This document shows, piece by piece, positions 17,762-28,588 of a DNA stretch of 64,000 bases. Origin of the DNA: Salinibacterium sp. ZJ70 (lineage in GTDB: Bacteria; Actinomycetota; Actinomycetes; Actinomycetales; Microbacteriaceae); the NCBI RefSeq assembly GCF_011751865.2, contig NZ_CP061770.1, positions 310,001 through 374,000 of the forward strand, read 5' to 3'. The notes beneath the pieces were generated by a model. It made no database searches. It saw only the letters and a list, made by a program, of their open reading frames with translations, and had not been told where the DNA came from. The translations under genes were made by a program, and so were the position numbers. Position 1 is the first letter of the stretch. Each line of letters begins with the position of its first letter.

Positions 17762-18412
17762 ATGGCCGCTAACACTCTCGACGTCGTCGACGCGAAGGGC
17801 AAGAAGGCCGGAACGGTCGAGCTTCCCGCCGCCATCTTCGACGTGCAGACCAACGTCCCCCTCATCCACCAGGTCGTGACCGCCCAGCTCGCCGCCGCGC
17901 GCCAGGGCACCCACTCGACCAAGAACCGTGGTGAGGTCTCCGGAGCCGGTCGCAAGCCGTTCAAGCAGAAGGGAACCGGTCGCGCTCGTCAGGGCTCCGT
18001 CCGCGCCCCCGAGCACACCGGTGGTGGCGTCGTCCACGGACCGACGCCGCGCGACTACTCGCAGCGCACCCCCAAGAAGATGATCGCCGCCGCGCTCCTC
18101 GGACTCCTGTCCGACCGCGCCCGTGGCGAGCGTCTCCACGTGATCGAGTCCTTCGGCACCGACAAGCCCTCCACCAAGGGTGCTATCGAGCTGCTCGCCT
18201 CGGTCGCCGCGAGCAAGAACGTGCTGGTCGTCCTCGACCGTGCCGACGAGAACGGCGCCCTGAGCGTCCGCAACCTCGACAACGTGCACGTCATCTACGC
18301 TGACCAGCTCAACGCGTACGACGTCGTCGTCTCCGACGATGTCGTCTTCACCAAGGCCGCCTTCGACGCGTTCGTCGCCTCGAAGTCGAACAACGAGGAG
18401 GCTGCCAAGTGA
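17762..18412 (+). CDS. rplD: 50S ribosomal protein L4
   Basis: 216 residues starting 2 bases after rplC stops. The central loop that lines the exit tunnel is clear ([19 protein letters not shown], about residues 60-80). In some bacteria L4 also represses its own operon through the S10 leader; whether it does so here is unknown. It overlaps rplW by 4 bases. Confidence 0.97.
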   Translation: MAANTLDVVDAKGKKAGTVELPAAIFDVQTNVPLIHQVVTAQLAAARQGTHSTKNRGEVSGAGRKPFKQKGTGRARQGSVRAPEHTGGGVVHGPTPRDYSQRTPKKMIAAALLGLLSDRARGERLHVIESFGTDKPSTKGAIELLASVAASKNVLVVLDRADENGALSVRNLDNVHVIYADQLNAYDVVVSDDVVFTKAAFDAFVASKSNNEEAAK

Positions 18413-18708
18413 GCGGCTACAACAAGGACCCCCGCGACATCATCATCGCGCCGGTCGTGAGCGAGAAGAGCTACGGGCTCATCGACGAGGGCAAGTACAC
18501 CTTCATCGTCGACCCGCGCTCGAACAAGATCGAGATCAAGCTGGCCGTGGAGAAGATCTTCGGCGTCAAGGTCGCCTCGGTCAACACCATCAACCGAGTT
18601 GGCAAGACCCGCCGCACCCGCTTCGGCATGGGCAAGCGCAAGGACACCAAGCGCGCCATCGTCACGCTCAAGTCCGGCTCGATCGACATCTTCACGGCTG
18701 TCGGCTAA
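18409..18708 (+). CDS. rplW: 50S ribosomal protein L23
   Basis: 99 residues from a GTG start that overlaps the rplD stop (GTGA), so it is translationally coupled. Typical L23 features are the early VVSEKSYGL and the basic loop [23 protein letters not shown]23 lies at the tunnel exit and docks trigger factor and SRP. Confidence 0.97.
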   Translation: MSGYNKDPRDIIIAPVVSEKSYGLIDEGKYTFIVDPRSNKIEIKLAVEKIFGVKVASVNTINRVGKTRRTRFGMGKRKDTKRAIVTLKSGSIDIFTAVG

Positions 18709-18725
18709 GGACCAGGAAGAGAATC

Positions 18726-19565
18726 ATGGCTATTCGCAAGTACAAGCCGACGACCCCGGGTCGTCGTGGCTCGTCGGTCGCCGACTTCGCGGAGATCACG
18801 CGCTCGACCCCCGAGAAGTCGCTGCTCCGTCCGCTGCACAAGACCGGTGGTCGCAACAACACCGGCCGCATCACGACCCGTCACATCGGTGGTGGCCACA
18901 AGCGCCAGTACCGCGTCATCGACTTCCGTCGCAATGACAAGGACGGCGTGAACGCCAAGGTCGCTCACATCGAGTACGACCCCAACCGCACGGCGCGCAT
19001 CGCCCTCCTCCACTTCGTGGACGGCACCAAGCGCTACATCCTGGCTCCGAACAAGCTCAACCAGGGCGACGTCGTCGAGTCGGGTGCGGGCGCGGACATC
19101 AAGCCCGGCAACAACCTGCCGCTCAAGAACATCCCCGTGGGTACGGTCATCCACGCGATCGAGCTCAAGCCCGGTGGGGGAGCCAAGCTCGCCCGCTCGG
19201 CCGGCGCCTCGGTGCGTCTCGTCGCCAAGGACGGCCCCTACGCCCAGCTGCGTCTCCCCTCGGGCGAGATCCGCAACGTCGACCTGCGCTGCCGCGCGAC
19301 GATCGGCGAGGTCGGCAACGCCGAGCAGTCGAACATCAACTGGGGTAAGGCCGGCCGCAAGCGCTGGAAGGGCGTCCGCCCGACCGTCCGCGGTGTCGCG
19401 ATGAACCCGATCGACCACCCGCACGGTGGTGGTGAGGGCAAGACCTCCGGTGGTCGCCACCCGGTCAGCCCCTGGGGTCAGCCTGAGGGACGCACCCGTC
19501 GTCCCAACAAGGAAAGCGACAAGCTCATCGTCCGTCGTCGCACCGTCGGCAAGAAGCGCAAGTAG
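18726..19565 (+). CDS. rplB: 50S ribosomal protein L2
   Basis: 279 residues, the family norm. The start [15 protein letters not shown] is conserved; the frame is open 5-prime of it through rplW but that reading is not L2. The C-terminal [13 protein letters not shown] segment, with the histidine needed for peptidyl transferase assembly, is intact. L2 bridges the subunits. Confidence 0.97.
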   Translation: MAIRKYKPTTPGRRGSSVADFAEITRSTPEKSLLRPLHKTGGRNNTGRITTRHIGGGHKRQYRVIDFRRNDKDGVNAKVAHIEYDPNRTARIALLHFVDGTKRYILAPNKLNQGDVVESGAGADIKPGNNLPLKNIPVGTVIHAIELKPGGGAKLARSAGASVRLVAKDGPYAQLRLPSGEIRNVDLRCRATIGEVGNAEQSNINWGKAGRKRWKGVRPTVRGVAMNPIDHPHGGGEGKTSGGRHPVSPWGQPEGRTRRPNKESDKLIVRRRTVGKKRK

Positions 19566-19577
19566 AGGTAGAGAAGA

Positions 19578-19859
19578 ATGCCGCGCAGTCTCAAGAAGGG
19601 ACCCTTCGTCGACGAGCACCTGTTCCGCAAGGTTCAGACTCAGAACGAGGCGGGCTCCAAGAACGTCATCAAGACGTGGTCTCGTCGTTCGATGATCGTC
19701 CCCGCCATGCTGGGCCACACGATCGCCGTTCACGACGGCCGCAAGCACATCCCCGTCTTCGTGACGGAGACCATGGTCGGTCACAAGCTGGGCGAGTTCG
19801 CGCCCACGCGCACCTTCCGTGGACACGAGAAGGACGACAAGAAGGGTCGTCGCCGCTAA
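19578..19859 (+). CDS. rpsS: 30S ribosomal protein S19
   Basis: 93 residues beginning [14 protein letters not shown] after the initiator, the S19 signature. S19 binds 16S rRNA in the head with S13. It is 12 bases after rplB, with an AGAGAAG ribosome site. Confidence 0.97.
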   Translation: MPRSLKKGPFVDEHLFRKVQTQNEAGSKNVIKTWSRRSMIVPAMLGHTIAVHDGRKHIPVFVTETMVGHKLGEFAPTRTFRGHEKDDKKGRRR

Positions 19860-19880
19860 GGCGACTGAGGAGGAAGAGAA

Positions 19881-20276
19881 ATGGTGGAGTCGATCGCCCG
19901 CGTGCGACACATCCGCGTGACGCCTCAGAAGGCCCGTCGCGTCGTGAACCTCATTCGTGGAAAGCAGGCCCAGGAGGCCCTCGCGATCCTGAAGTTCGCG
20001 CCGCAGGGTGCGAGCGAGCCCGTCTACAAGCTCGTGGCGTCCGCAATCGCGAACGCCCGTGTGAAGGCGGACGCGTCCAACAGCTACCTCGACGAGGCCG
20101 ACCTGGTGGTCGCCAAGGCCTTCGTCGACGAGGGCACCACGCTCAAGCGGTTCCAGCCGCGTGCCCAGGGCCGCGCATTCCGCATCAACAAGCGCACCAG
20201 CCACATCACCGTCGTGCTCGCCACGCCGGATGAGCTCGCTGCCGGTGGCGCCGCTGCGAAGAAGGCAGGTAAGTAA
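19881..20276 (+). CDS. rplV: 50S ribosomal protein L22
   Basis: 131 residues. The C-terminal hairpin [16 protein letters not shown] forms the tunnel constriction and is the usual site of macrolide-resistance changes; it looks ordinary here. AGGAGGAAGAGAA lies upstream. The stop overlaps the rpsC start by one base. Confidence 0.97.
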   Translation: MVESIARVRHIRVTPQKARRVVNLIRGKQAQEALAILKFAPQGASEPVYKLVASAIANARVKADASNSYLDEADLVVAKAFVDEGTTLKRFQPRAQGRAFRINKRTSHITVVLATPDELAAGGAAAKKAGK

Positions 20277-21022
20277 TGGGCCAGAAGGTCAACCCGTACG
20301 GCTTCCGTCTGGGAATCACCACCGACCACACGTCGCGTTGGTTCTCCGACTCGACCAAGCCGGGCCAGCGCTACGCCGACTACGTGGCCGAGGACGTCAA
20401 GATCCGCAACCTCCTGACGAAGAACCTCGACCGCGCCGGCGTCGCCAAGATCGAGATCGAGCGCACCCGTGACCGTGTCCGCGTGGACATCCACACGGCT
20501 CGCCCCGGTATCGTCATCGGCCGCCGCGGAGCAGAGGCCGAGCGCATCCGCTCGGACCTCGAGAAGCTCACCGGCAAGCAGATCCAGCTCAACATCCTCG
20601 AGGTCAAGAACCCCGAGGCTGAGGCCCAGCTCGTCGCTCAGGGCATCGCGGAGCAGCTCAGCGCCCGTGTCGCGTTCCGTCGCGCCATGCGCAAGGGCCT
20701 CCAGGGTGCGCAGCGCGCCGGTGCCAAGGGTGTCCGCATCCAGGTGTCCGGCCGTCTCGGCGGCGCCGAGATGAGCCGCTCGGAGTTCTACCGTGAGGGC
20801 CGTGTGCCGCTGCACACGCTCCGCGCGAACATCGACTACGGCTTCTACGAGGCCAAGACCACCTTCGGCCGCATCGGCGTGAAGGTCTGGATCTACAAGG
20901 GCGACATCACCAACAAGGAACTCGCTCGCGAGCAGGCGGCTCAGAAGTCGTCGCGCCCCGAGCGTCGTGACGGCGCACGCCGCGGCCCCCGTGCCGAGGC
21001 TGCAGCAGGAGTCGAGGCGTAA
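20276..21022 (+). CDS. rpsC: 30S ribosomal protein S3
   Basis: 248 residues. The KH RNA-binding motif [18 protein letters not shown] is near residue 75 and the S3 C-domain follows. The tail is an Arg/Ala-rich extension ([19 protein letters not shown]), common in actinobacteria. S3 lines the mRNA entry channel. Confidence 0.97.
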   Translation: MGQKVNPYGFRLGITTDHTSRWFSDSTKPGQRYADYVAEDVKIRNLLTKNLDRAGVAKIEIERTRDRVRVDIHTARPGIVIGRRGAEAERIRSDLEKLTGKQIQLNILEVKNPEAEAQLVAQGIAEQLSARVAFRRAMRKGLQGAQRAGAKGVRIQVSGRLGGAEMSRSEFYREGRVPLHTLRANIDYGFYEAKTTFGRIGVKVWIYKGDITNKELAREQAAQKSSRPERRDGARRGPRAEAAAGVEA

Positions 21023-21024
21023 TC

Positions 21025-21444
21025 ATGCTCATTCCCCGTAAGGTCAAGCACCGCAAGCAGCACCACCCGGGTCGTTCCGGGCAGGCCACCGGCGGCACCA
21101 AGGTCACGTTCGGCGAGTGGGGCATTCAGGCCCTCACCCCCGCCTACGTCACCAACCGTCAGATCGAGTCCGCTCGTATCGCGATGACCCGTCACATCAA
21201 GCGTGGTGGAAAGGTGTGGATCAACATCTACCCCGACCGTCCGCTGACCAAGAAGCCGGCCGAAACCCGCATGGGTTCCGGTAAGGGTTCGCCCGAGTGG
21301 TGGGTCGCCAACGTCAAGCCCGGCCGTGTCCTCTTCGAGGTCGCCGGCGTCAGCGAGGAGCTCGCCCGTGGCGCGCTCACGCGGGCCATTCACAAGCTGC
21401 CTCTCAAGGCACGCATCATCAAGCGCGAGGAGGGCGACGCGTAA
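21025..21444 (+). CDS. rplP: 50S ribosomal protein L16
   Basis: 139 residues with the conserved start [16 protein letters not shown] and the [12 protein letters not shown] motif. L16 contacts the A-site tRNA region of the 50S subunit. It starts 2 bases after rpsC and overlaps rpmC by one. Confidence 0.97.
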   Translation: MLIPRKVKHRKQHHPGRSGQATGGTKVTFGEWGIQALTPAYVTNRQIESARIAMTRHIKRGGKVWINIYPDRPLTKKPAETRMGSGKGSPEWWVANVKPGRVLFEVAGVSEELARGALTRAIHKLPLKARIIKREEGDA

Positions 21445-21767
21445 TGGCTGTCGGATCCAAGGAGCTCGCCTCGGCAGAGCTCGACACGTTCGAGAACGAC
21501 CGCCTGGTCGACGAGCTGAAGAAGGCCAAGGAGGAGCTGTTCAACCTGCGCTTCCAGGGTGCCACCGGTCAGCTCGAGAGCCACGGCCGCATCCGTGCCG
21601 TGAAGCGCGACATCGCGCGCATCTACACCGTCATCCGCGAGCGTGAGCTCGGCATCCGCGCCACCCCGGCGCCCGTCGAGGTCCCCGCGAAGGCGGCGAA
21701 GAAGTCCACCAAGAAGTCCGAGGCCGTTGAGGCCGAGACTGCGACCGCTGAGGAGGCGAACAAGTAA
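21444..21767 (+). CDS. rpmC: 50S ribosomal protein L29 with extended C-terminus
   Basis: 107 residues. The L29 core ([20 protein letters not shown] to REREL) ends near residue 68 and is followed by about 40 residues rich in Ala, Lys and Glu. L29 alone is usually 60-75 residues. The start at 21444 overlaps the rplP stop (TAATG). L29 sits beside L23 at the tunnel exit. Confidence 0.95.
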   Translation: MAVGSKELASAELDTFENDRLVDELKKAKEELFNLRFQGATGQLESHGRIRAVKRDIARIYTVIRERELGIRATPAPVEVPAKAAKKSTKKSEAVEAETATAEEANK

Positions 21768-22081
21768 TGGCCGACACCAAGAAGGCCGCTGGACACGAGT
21801 CCGCCGCCCACGACGTCAAGGACGAGAACGCGCGCGGATACCGCAAGGTGCGCCGCGGATACGTGACCAGCGACAAGATGGACAAGACCATCGTCGTCGA
21901 GGTCCAGGACCGCGTGAAGCACCCGCTCTACGGCAAGGTCATCCGCCGTAGCTCGAAGATCAAGGCTCACGACGAGAACAACACCGCCGGAATCGGCGAC
22001 CTCGTCACGATCACGGAGACTCGCCCGCTGAGCGCCACTAAGCGCTGGCGCCTGGTCGAGATCAACGAGAAGGCGAAGTAA
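21767..22081 (+). CDS. rpsQ: 30S ribosomal protein S17
   Basis: 104 residues; the OB-fold core begins near residue 25 ([17 protein letters not shown]) after a short hydrophilic N-terminal extension. S17 is a primary 16S binder. The start overlaps rpmC by one base. Confidence 0.96.
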   Translation: MADTKKAAGHESAAHDVKDENARGYRKVRRGYVTSDKMDKTIVVEVQDRVKHPLYGKVIRRSSKIKAHDENNTAGIGDLVTITETRPLSATKRWRLVEINEKAK

Positions 22082-22084
22082 GCC

Positions 22085-22456
22085 ATGCTGCAGCAGGAAT
22101 CCCGCGTCAAGGTCGCCGACAACACCGGTGCCAAGGAGCTGCTCACCATCCGCGTGCTCGGCGGCTCCGGCCGTCGCTACGCCGGCCTCGGTGACGTCAT
22201 CGTCGCGACCGTCAAGGACGCGATCCCCGGTGGCAACGTGAAGAAGGGCGACGTCGTCAAGGCGGTCATCGTCCGCACCAAGAAGGAGACGCGCCGTGCC
22301 GACGGCTCGTACATCAAGTTCGACGAGAACGCTGCCGTGATCCTGAAGAACACCGACGGAGACCCCCGTGGGACCCGTATCTTCGGACCGGTCGGCCGTG
22401 AGCTTCGTGACAAGAAGTTCATGAAGATCATCTCGCTGGCCCCGGAGGTCATTTAA
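22085..22456 (+). CDS. rplN: 50S ribosomal protein L14
   Basis: 123 residues. The start [19 protein letters not shown] and the tail [12 protein letters not shown] are the L14 pattern. L14 forms an intersubunit bridge and binds the silencing factor RsfS. It follows rpsQ by 3 bases. Confidence 0.97.
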   Translation: MLQQESRVKVADNTGAKELLTIRVLGGSGRRYAGLGDVIVATVKDAIPGGNVKKGDVVKAVIVRTKKETRRADGSYIKFDENAAVILKNTDGDPRGTRIFGPVGRELRDKKFMKIISLAPEVI

Positions 22457-22459
22457 CTC

Positions 22460-22819
22460 ATGGCAAACATCAAGAAGGGCGACCTCGTCCAGGTCATCAG
22501 CGGAGCCTCTGAGGCTCGCGGTGGCGACAAGGGCAAGCAGGGTCGCGTCATCGAGGTGCTCGTGGAGAAGAACCGCGTGATCGTGGAGGGTGTCAACTTC
22601 GTCACCAAGCACGTTCGCGTCGGCCAGACTCAGCGCGGCACCAAGACGGGCGGCATCGAGACCCACGAGGCCCCGATCCACATCTCGAATGTGGCGCTCG
22701 TCGACCCGAAGACCAAGAAGCCGACCCGTGTTGGATTCCGCGAGGAGACCATCGAGAAGGACGGCGTCAAGAAGACCGTTCGCGTTCGCTACGCGAAGAA
22801 GTCCGGAGAGAAGTTCTGA
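22460..22819 (+). CDS. rplX: 50S ribosomal protein L24
   Basis: 119 residues with an N-terminal KOW motif ([11 protein letters not shown], then GKQGRVIEV). L24 is an assembly initiator of the 50S subunit. It overlaps rplE by one base. Confidence 0.96.
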   Translation: MANIKKGDLVQVISGASEARGGDKGKQGRVIEVLVEKNRVIVEGVNFVTKHVRVGQTQRGTKTGGIETHEAPIHISNVALVDPKTKKPTRVGFREETIEKDGVKKTVRVRYAKKSGEKF

Positions 22820-23397
22820 TGGCCACCGAAACTGCCGCGCAGGCTGGCAAGATCCAGCCGCGCCTCAAGCAGAAGTACCGCGCCGAGATCACCAAGGCCC
22901 TGACCGAGGAGTTCGGCTACGCGAACCCCATGCAGGTCCCGGGTCTCGTGAAGATCGTGGTCAACACGGGTGTCGGCGAGGCAGCTCGCGACTCCAAGGT
23001 GATCGATGGGGCCGTCAAGGACCTCGTCGCCATCACCGGCCAGAAGCCGCAGGTCACGCTCGCCCGCAAGTCCATCGCGCAGTTCAAGCTGCGTGAGGGA
23101 ATGCCCATCGGCGCCCACGTCACCCTCCGCGGTGACCGTGCCTGGGAGTTCATGGACCGTCTCGTGACGCTCGCACTTCCCCGCATCCGCGACTTCCGCG
23201 GTCTGTCGCCGAAGCAGTTCGACGGCAACGGCAACTACACGTTCGGTGTTCAGGAGCAGTCGATCTTCCACGAGATCGACCAGGACAAGATCGACCGCGT
23301 CCGCGGCTTCGACATCACCGTCGTCACCACCGCGAAGACGGACGACGAGGGCCGCGCTCTGCTGCGTGCACTCGGCTTCCCCTTCAAGGCGGAATAA
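22819..23397 (+). CDS. rplE: 50S ribosomal protein L5
   Basis: 192 residues, with [20 protein letters not shown] and [16 protein letters not shown] as clear L5 stretches. L5 binds 5S rRNA and the P-site tRNA. The usual next gene rpsN is absent and an 89-base gap follows. Confidence 0.97.
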   Translation: MATETAAQAGKIQPRLKQKYRAEITKALTEEFGYANPMQVPGLVKIVVNTGVGEAARDSKVIDGAVKDLVAITGQKPQVTLARKSIAQFKLREGMPIGAHVTLRGDRAWEFMDRLVTLALPRIRDFRGLSPKQFDGNGNYTFGVQEQSIFHEIDQDKIDRVRGFDITVVTTAKTDDEGRALLRALGFPFKAE

Positions 23398-23403
23398 TAG
23401 AGA

Positions 23404-23419
23404 TTTCGCATCCGCGAAA
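23404..23419 (+). other. Small hairpin in the rplE-rpsH gap
   Basis: TTTCGC (23404-23409) pairs with GCGAAA (23414-23419) around an ATCC loop. The 89-base gap holds no S14 gene in any frame. The hairpin may mark where rpsN was lost or act as a processing site. Confidence 0.4.
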
Positions 23420-23486
23420 GAATCAACCAGGTCTGTACTCGGTGTACCGGGTGCGGAAACCGATTGAGCATTAAGGAAACCCATTC

Positions 23487-23885
23487 ATGACGATGACAGA
23501 TCCGGTCGCAGACATGCTGACCAGACTGCGCAACGCGAACCGTGCGTACCACGACTCGGTCTCGCTCCCGAGCAGCAAGCTCAAGACCCACATCGCCGAG
23601 ATCCTCAAGCGCGAGGGCTACATCTCGGAGTGGAAGGTCGAGGACGCCCGTGTCGGACAGACGCTGACGATCGACCTCAAGTACGGCCCCAACCGCGAGC
23701 GTTCGATCGCGGGCATCAAGCGCGTTTCGAAGCCGGGTCTGCGTGTCTACGCACGCTCGACCGAGATCCCCACCGTTCTCGGTGGCCTCGGCGTGGCCAT
23801 CCTGTCCACCTCCTCGGGTCTTCTGACCGACCGTGAGGCGAACAAGAAGGGCGTCGGCGGGGAAGTCCTCGCCTACGTGTGGTGA
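23487..23885 (+). CDS. rpsH: 30S ribosomal protein S8
   Basis: 132 residues, starting [20 protein letters not shown] and ending GGEVLAYVW, both standard. S8 is a primary 16S binder and in some bacteria represses the spc operon. AAGGAAA lies upstream. Confidence 0.97.
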   Translation: MTMTDPVADMLTRLRNANRAYHDSVSLPSSKLKTHIAEILKREGYISEWKVEDARVGQTLTIDLKYGPNRERSIAGIKRVSKPGLRVYARSTEIPTVLGGLGVAILSTSSGLLTDREANKKGVGGEVLAYVW

Positions 23886-23890
23886 TCTAG

Positions 23891-24427
23891 ATGTCTCGTA
23901 TCGGTCGCCTTCCCATCGATGTTCCCGCCGGCGTGACCGTTTCGGTCAACGGCCAGGACGTCACCGTCAAGGGCCCCAAGGGTGAGCTCACGCTCACCGT
24001 CAAGAACCCCATCGAGGTCAAGGTCGAGGACGGCCAGGTTCTGGTCACTCGTCCCGACGACGAGCGCGAGTCGCGTTCGCTGCACGGCCTCACCCGCACC
24101 CTCATCGCCAACGACATCATCGGTGTGACCGAGGGCTACTCCAAGAGCCTCGAGGTCGTCGGAACCGGTTACCGCGTCACGGCCAAGGGCGCTGGAGTCG
24201 AGTTCGCACTCGGCTTCTCGCACCCGGTCAACGTCGAGCCGCCCGCCGGAATCTCGTTCGAGGTCGAGGGCAACAACAAGCTTCACATCCGCGGCATCTC
24301 CAAGCAGGCCGTCGGTGAGGTGGCTGCCAACATCCGCAAGATCCGCAAGCCTGAGCCCTACAAGGGCAAGGGTGTGCGGTACGCCGGTGAGGTCGTTCGC
24401 CGCAAGGCCGGAAAGGCTGGTAAGTGA
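23891..24427 (+). CDS. rplF: 50S ribosomal protein L6
   Basis: 178 residues beginning [14 protein letters not shown] after the initiator, with the C-terminal [15 protein letters not shown] motif. L6 lies near the GTPase-associated centre. Confidence 0.97.
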   Translation: MSRIGRLPIDVPAGVTVSVNGQDVTVKGPKGELTLTVKNPIEVKVEDGQVLVTRPDDERESRSLHGLTRTLIANDIIGVTEGYSKSLEVVGTGYRVTAKGAGVEFALGFSHPVNVEPPAGISFEVEGNNKLHIRGISKQAVGEVAANIRKIRKPEPYKGKGVRYAGEVVRRKAGKAGK

Positions 24428-24429
24428 TC

Positions 24430-24789
24430 ATGGCTGGCATCAGCAAGTCTGCACAGCGCAACCGTCGCCACGCGCGTCTGCGCAAGCGCATCGCCGGGAC
24501 CGCGGAGCGTCCGCGTCTCGTCGTCACCCGTTCGGCTCGTCACGTCTTCGTGCAGGTCGTGGACGACGCGAAGGGTCACACCGTCGCGTCCGCCTCGACT
24601 CTCGAAGCGGATCTGCGCTCGTTCGACGGTGACAAGACCGCCAAGGCCCGCAAGGTCGGCGAGCTCGTCGCCGAGCGTGCCAAGAAGGCCGGCGTCGAGT
24701 CGGTCGTGTTCGACCGTGGCGGCAACAAGTACGCCGGACGCGTCGCGGCGATCGCCGATGGCGCCCGCGAGGGAGGGCTCGAGCTGTGA
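24430..24789 (+). CDS. rplR: 50S ribosomal protein L18
   Basis: 119 residues. ATG at 24430 gives the family-length start [18 protein letters not shown]; a GTG two codons earlier would also work. L18 brings 5S rRNA into the 50S subunit. It overlaps rpsE by 4 bases. Confidence 0.95.
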   Translation: MAGISKSAQRNRRHARLRKRIAGTAERPRLVVTRSARHVFVQVVDDAKGHTVASASTLEADLRSFDGDKTAKARKVGELVAERAKKAGVESVVFDRGGNKYAGRVAAIADGAREGGLEL

Positions 24790-25499
24790 GCGACGCTACT
24801 CAGAACAAGGAGCAGGACGTGCAGTCCGAGGAGATCACCGAGGGTCAGGTCGTCGAGACCGCCGCGGGCACCCAGCAGGCTCAGGAGCCTCGCGAGGCCC
24901 GTCGTGGCGGCCGCGATCGCGGCCAGCGCAACGACCGCTCGCGCGGTGGTGACCGCGCCGAGAGCCAGTTCCTCGAGCGCGTCGTGACCATCAACCGCGT
25001 GTCGAAGGTCGTCAAGGGCGGCCGTCGCTTCAGCTTCACGGCGCTCGTCGTCGTGGGCGATGGCAACGGCATGGTCGGCGTCGGCTACGGCAAGGCCCGT
25101 GAGGTCCCGCTCGCCATCTCGAAGGGCGTCGAGGAGGCGAAGAAGAACTTCTTCCGCGTCCCTCGTGTCCGCGCGACCATCCCCCACCCCGTCCAGGGTG
25201 AGGCCGCTGCCGGTGTGGTGCTCCTGCGCCCCGCCGCCGCCGGTACCGGTGTTATCGCCGGTGGTCCCGTCCGCGCCGTGCTCGAGTGCGCCGGCATCCA
25301 CGACGTGCTCTCGAAGTCCCTCGGGTCCTCGAACACGATCAACATCGTCCACGCCACTGTTGCGGCCCTCAAGCAGCTCGAAGAGCCTCGCGCCGTCGCA
25401 GCTCGCCGCGGCCTCGCTTTCGAAGCCGTCGCCCCGGAGCGCCTCGTGCGCGCCGAGGAAGAGGCCCGTGTGGCCGCTACCGCGAAGGTTGGTGCCTGA
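24786..25499 (+). CDS. rpsE: 30S ribosomal protein S5 with N-terminal extension
   Basis: 237 residues from a GTG that overlaps the rplR stop. The S5 core begins near residue 58 ([26 protein letters not shown]). Before it comes an acidic stretch and then an RGG-rich stretch ([20 protein letters not shown]). S5 lines the mRNA entry and affects fidelity; typical S5 is nearer 165 residues. Confidence 0.96.
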   Translation: MSDATQNKEQDVQSEEITEGQVVETAAGTQQAQEPREARRGGRDRGQRNDRSRGGDRAESQFLERVVTINRVSKVVKGGRRFSFTALVVVGDGNGMVGVGYGKAREVPLAISKGVEEAKKNFFRVPRVRATIPHPVQGEAAAGVVLLRPAAAGTGVIAGGPVRAVLECAGIHDVLSKSLGSSNTINIVHATVAALKQLEEPRAVAARRGLAFEAVAPERLVRAEEEARVAATAKVGA

Positions 25500-25684
25500 T
25501 GGCCGCGCGTCTCAAGGTGACCCAGATCAAGTCCGTTATCAGCGAGAAGCAGAACCAGCGCGACACCCTGCGCAGCCTGGGCCTCAAGCGCATCGGCGAT
25601 GTCGTCGTGCGTGAGGACACCCCGGTCAACCGTGGGTACGTCCGTACGGTTGCTCACCTCGTGAAGGTCGAGGAGATTGACTAA
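25499..25684 (+). CDS. rpmD: 50S ribosomal protein L30
   Basis: 61 residues, normal length. The start overlaps rpsE by one base (TGATG) and the stop overlaps rplO by one. [20 protein letters not shown] is typical of L30. Confidence 0.95.
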   Translation: MAARLKVTQIKSVISEKQNQRDTLRSLGLKRIGDVVVREDTPVNRGYVRTVAHLVKVEEID

Positions 25685-26415
25685 TGGCTGACGAGAAGAA
25701 GCCGGCCGAGAAGAAGGCCGCTGCTCCGAAGGCCGCCGCCGACAAGGCGACGACTGAGAAGAAGGCTCCGGCCAAGGCCGCTGCCCCCAAGGCCGCTGCT
25801 GAGAAGGCTCCCGCCAAGAAGGCTGCTGCTGAGAAGCCCGCCGCCGAGAAGAAGGCCCCCGCGAAGGTTGCTGCCCCCAAGGCCGCCGCCGCCGCGAAGG
25901 CCGACGACTCGGTCGCGGAGAAGCCCGCTGCCAAGAAGGCTCCCGCGAAGAAGGCGGAGGCCGCTCCGGCCGCTCGCCCGCAGGTGCTCAAGGCCCACCA
26001 CCTCCGCCCCGCTGAGGGTGCGAAGAAGGCCAAGACCCGCGTGGGTCGTGGTGAGGGCTCGAAGGGTAAGACCGCTGGCCGCGGAACCAAGGGAACCAAG
26101 GCCCGCTACCAGGTCCGCGTGGGCCTCGAGGGCGGCAACCTCAACTCCATCATGCGTGCTCCGAAGCTGCGCGGGTTCAAGAACCCGTTCCGCGTCGAGT
26201 ACCAGGTCGTCAACCTCGACCGTCTCTCCGAGCTCTACCCCTCGGGCGGGGACGTCACCATCAGCGATCTCGTCGCGAAGGGTGCCGTTCGCAAGAACGA
26301 GAAGGTCAAGGTTCTCGGAACCGGCGAGATTACGGTTAAGCTGAACGTCGCAGTCGACAAGGTCTCGAGCTCCGCGGAGCAGAAGATCGTCGCTGCCGGC
26401 GGCTCCGTCAAGTAG
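25684..26415 (+). CDS. rplO: 50S ribosomal protein L15 with long Lys/Ala-rich N-terminus
   Basis: 243 residues against about 145-150 for most L15. The core runs from about residue 101 ([23 protein letters not shown]) to the end. The first 98 residues are repeats of A-P-K-K-A/A-A-E-K type, like histone H1 tails. ATG at 25684 overlaps the rpmD stop, so coupled translation should include the extension. GTG at 25984 would give a normal-length L15 and is the alternative start. L15 is a late 50S assembly protein. Confidence 0.93.
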   Translation: MADEKKPAEKKAAAPKAAADKATTEKKAPAKAAAPKAAAEKAPAKKAAAEKPAAEKKAPAKVAAPKAAAAAKADDSVAEKPAAKKAPAKKAEAAPAARPQVLKAHHLRPAEGAKKAKTRVGRGEGSKGKTAGRGTKGTKARYQVRVGLEGGNLNSIMRAPKLRGFKNPFRVEYQVVNLDRLSELYPSGGDVTISDLVAKGAVRKNEKVKVLGTGEITVKLNVAVDKVSSSAEQKIVAAGGSVK

Positions 26416-26422
26416 CCATCGT

Positions 26423-26450
26423 GGAGGTGGCCCCGCAAGGGGCCACCTCC
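26423..26450 (+). terminator. 12-bp hairpin with GCAA tetraloop between rplO and secY
   Basis: GGAGGTGGCCCC (26423-26434) pairs perfectly with GGGGCCACCTCC (26439-26450) around a GCAA tetraloop of the stable GNRA class. It begins 8 bases after the rplO stop and no T-run follows. It probably reduces read-through into secY or protects the upstream mRNA end. Confidence 0.65.
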
Positions 26451-26502
26451 TCGCCGCACCAACCCGCGTGCGGCAACGCTTCAAAATCTCTCGGGAGGCG
26501 TC

Positions 26503-27831
26503 GTGTTCAGTGCCGTCGCGCGGATCTTCCGCACGCCGGACCTCCGCCGCAAGATCGCGTTCACGCTGGGCATCATCGCCCTGTTCCGGCTCGGGTCGTT
26601 CGTACCCGCGCCGTTCGTCGATTTCGGCAACGTCCAGCTGTGTCTTGCAGGTAATGCGGGTGCATCGGGTCTTCTCGACCTGGTCAACCTCTTCAGCGGC
26701 GGCGCTCTGCTCCAGCTGTCGATCTTCGCGCTCGGCATCATGCCGTACATCACGGCGTCGATCATCGTCCAGCTGCTGCGCGTCGTCATCCCGCACTTCG
26801 ACACCCTCTACAAGGAGGGCCAGTCGGGTCAGGCGAAGCTGACGCAGTACACGCGCTACCTGACCATCGCCCTCGCGGTGCTGCAGTCGACGACGCTCAT
26901 CACCGTCGCACGCTCGGGTGCCCTCTTCGGCAGCTCGACCGTCGCCGAGTGCTCGCAGCTCATCGTCTCGAGCGGCAACACCTGGTACGGCATCCTGCTC
27001 ATGGTCATCACCATGACGGCCGGTACCGGCGTCATCATGTGGATGGGCGAGCTCATCACCGAGCGCGGCATCGGCAACGGCATGTCGCTCCTCATCTTCA
27101 CCTCGATCGTGGCGACCTTCCCCGGTTCGCTCGGCTCCATCTGGGAGCAGCGCGGCATCGACACCTTCCTGCTCGTGCTGGCTGTCGGCATCGTGATCAT
27201 GTTCCTCGTGATCTTCGTCGAGCAATCCCAGCGGCGGATCCCGGTGCAGTACGCGAAGCGCATGGTCGGGCGTCGTACCTACGGCGGCAACAACACGTAC
27301 ATCCCGATCAAGGTCAACATGGCGGGCGTCGTGCCTGTCATCTTCGCCTCGTCGCTGCTGTACCTGCCGGCGCTCATCGCGCAGTTCAACCAGCCGGCGC
27401 CCGGTGAGGCGCCCCAGGGCTGGGTCCAGTGGATCCAGAACTACCTGACGCAGGGCGACAACGCGCTCTACATGACGATCTACTTCCTGCTGATCGTCGG
27501 CTTCACGTACTTCTACGTCGCCATCACGTTCAACCCGGACGAGGTCGCAGACAACATGAAGAAGTACGGCGGCTTCATCCCCGGCATCCGCGCCGGTCGT
27601 CCCACGGCCGAGTACCTGGATTACGTGCTGACGCGCGTCACGCTCCCGGGCTCGATCTACCTCGGCATCGTGGCCCTCATCCCGCTGATCGCTCTGGCTC
27701 TCGTCGGTGCGAACCAGAACTTCCCGTTCGGCGGCACCTCGATCCTCATCATGGTCGGCGTCGGACTCGAGACGGTCAAGCAGATCGACTCGCAACTCCA
27801 GCAGCGTCACTATGAAGGACTCATCCGTTGA
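26503..27831 (+). CDS. secY: Preprotein translocase subunit SecY
   Basis: 442 residues and about ten membrane segments: the pore of the Sec export channel with SecE and SecG. Landmarks are [14 protein letters not shown] near the start, [17 protein letters not shown] (plug/TM2 region), [19 protein letters not shown] and the last cytoplasmic loop. GTG start with GGGAGG upstream. All lipoproteins and wall proteins in this window with Sec signals would use it. The stop overlaps the adk start. Confidence 0.97.
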   Translation: MFSAVARIFRTPDLRRKIAFTLGIIALFRLGSFVPAPFVDFGNVQLCLAGNAGASGLLDLVNLFSGGALLQLSIFALGIMPYITASIIVQLLRVVIPHFDTLYKEGQSGQAKLTQYTRYLTIALAVLQSTTLITVARSGALFGSSTVAECSQLIVSSGNTWYGILLMVITMTAGTGVIMWMGELITERGIGNGMSLLIFTSIVATFPGSLGSIWEQRGIDTFLLVLAVGIVIMFLVIFVEQSQRRIPVQYAKRMVGRRTYGGNNTYIPIKVNMAGVVPVIFASSLLYLPALIAQFNQPAPGEAPQGWVQWIQNYLTQGDNALYMTIYFLLIVGFTYFYVAITFNPDEVADNMKKYGGFIPGIRAGRPTAEYLDYVLTRVTLPGSIYLGIVALIPLIALALVGANQNFPFGGTSILIMVGVGLETVKQIDSQLQQRHYEGLIR

Positions 27832-28421
27832 GCGCACGTCTCCTCATCGTCGGACCCCCCGGGGCGGGCAAGGGGACGCAGGCGGCTCGCATCGCCGAGC
27901 GTCTGCAGATCCCCACCATCTCCACGGGTGACATCTTCCGCGCGAACATCAAGAACGAGACCGAGCTCGGCCTGCGGGTGAAGGCGATCGTCGACAACGG
28001 CGACTACGTGCCCGACTCGCTCACCAATGAGCTGATCACCGATCGTCTCGCTGAGGACGACGCGGCGAACGGCTTCCTGCTCGACGGCTACCCCCGTACA
28101 CCGGACCAGGTTCGCTACCTCGAGGAGCTTCTCTCCTCGAAGGGGCAGAAGCTGGATGCGGTTCTGCAGCTCGTCGCCGACGAGGATGAGATCGTCGAGC
28201 GTCTGCGCAAGCGCGCGGGCGAGCAGGGTCGCGCCGATGACACCGAGGAGGCGATCCGCCACCGCCAGGAGGTGTACAAGCGCGAGACCGCGCCTGTGCT
28301 CGACATCCTCGGTGCGCAGGGTCTGCTGATCGAGGTCGACGGTCTCGGCAGCGTCGATGAGGTCACCCAGCGCATCTGGGTCGGCCTCGCCGAGAAGGGA
28401 CTGCTTCCGCAGTCCGTCTGA
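27828..28421 (+). CDS. adk: Adenylate kinase
   Basis: 197 residues, catalysing ATP + AMP to 2 ADP. The P-loop [10 protein letters not shown] is near residue 8, STGDIFR binds AMP, and DGYPRTPDQ is the next conserved block. The lid is the short type without zinc cysteines. The start codon is TTG inside the secY stop (TTGA overlap), so it is coupled to secY. Confidence 0.96.
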   Translation: MSARLLIVGPPGAGKGTQAARIAERLQIPTISTGDIFRANIKNETELGLRVKAIVDNGDYVPDSLTNELITDRLAEDDAANGFLLDGYPRTPDQVRYLEELLSSKGQKLDAVLQLVADEDEIVERLRKRAGEQGRADDTEEAIRHRQEVYKRETAPVLDILGAQGLLIEVDGLGSVDEVTQRIWVGLAEKGLLPQSV

Positions 28422-28494
28422 GAATTCTGGGCGTGTCGTCTTGACGAACCGCTCAGAACCAGGGTTGCGCCTGGCGCGATTGAAGTTAATCGGC

Positions 28495-28500
28495 TAGGCT
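28495..28500 (+). promoter_or_regulatory. Candidate -10 box upstream of infA
   Basis: TAGGCT in the 167-base adk-infA gap, giving a leader of about 82 bases to infA. The same hexamer is found at other promoters here. Several TTG-type -35 candidates lie upstream but none at ideal spacing. Confidence 0.4.
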
Positions 28501-28588
28501 CGATCCTTGGTGCTTTGTTCCCTTGGGCCATTTGCACTGAAGTCAATCAACCGCATGACCACGAGTCACTGAGCGCAAACAACGAGGC

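Noticed and set aside
18339-18725. Upstream extension of rplB
   Set aside because: The frame is open through rplW but the family start MAIRKYKP with its ribosome site is at 18726.
23398-23486. Possible rpsN between rplE and rpsH
   Set aside because: The 89-base gap is too short and encodes no CxxC or S14-like sequence.
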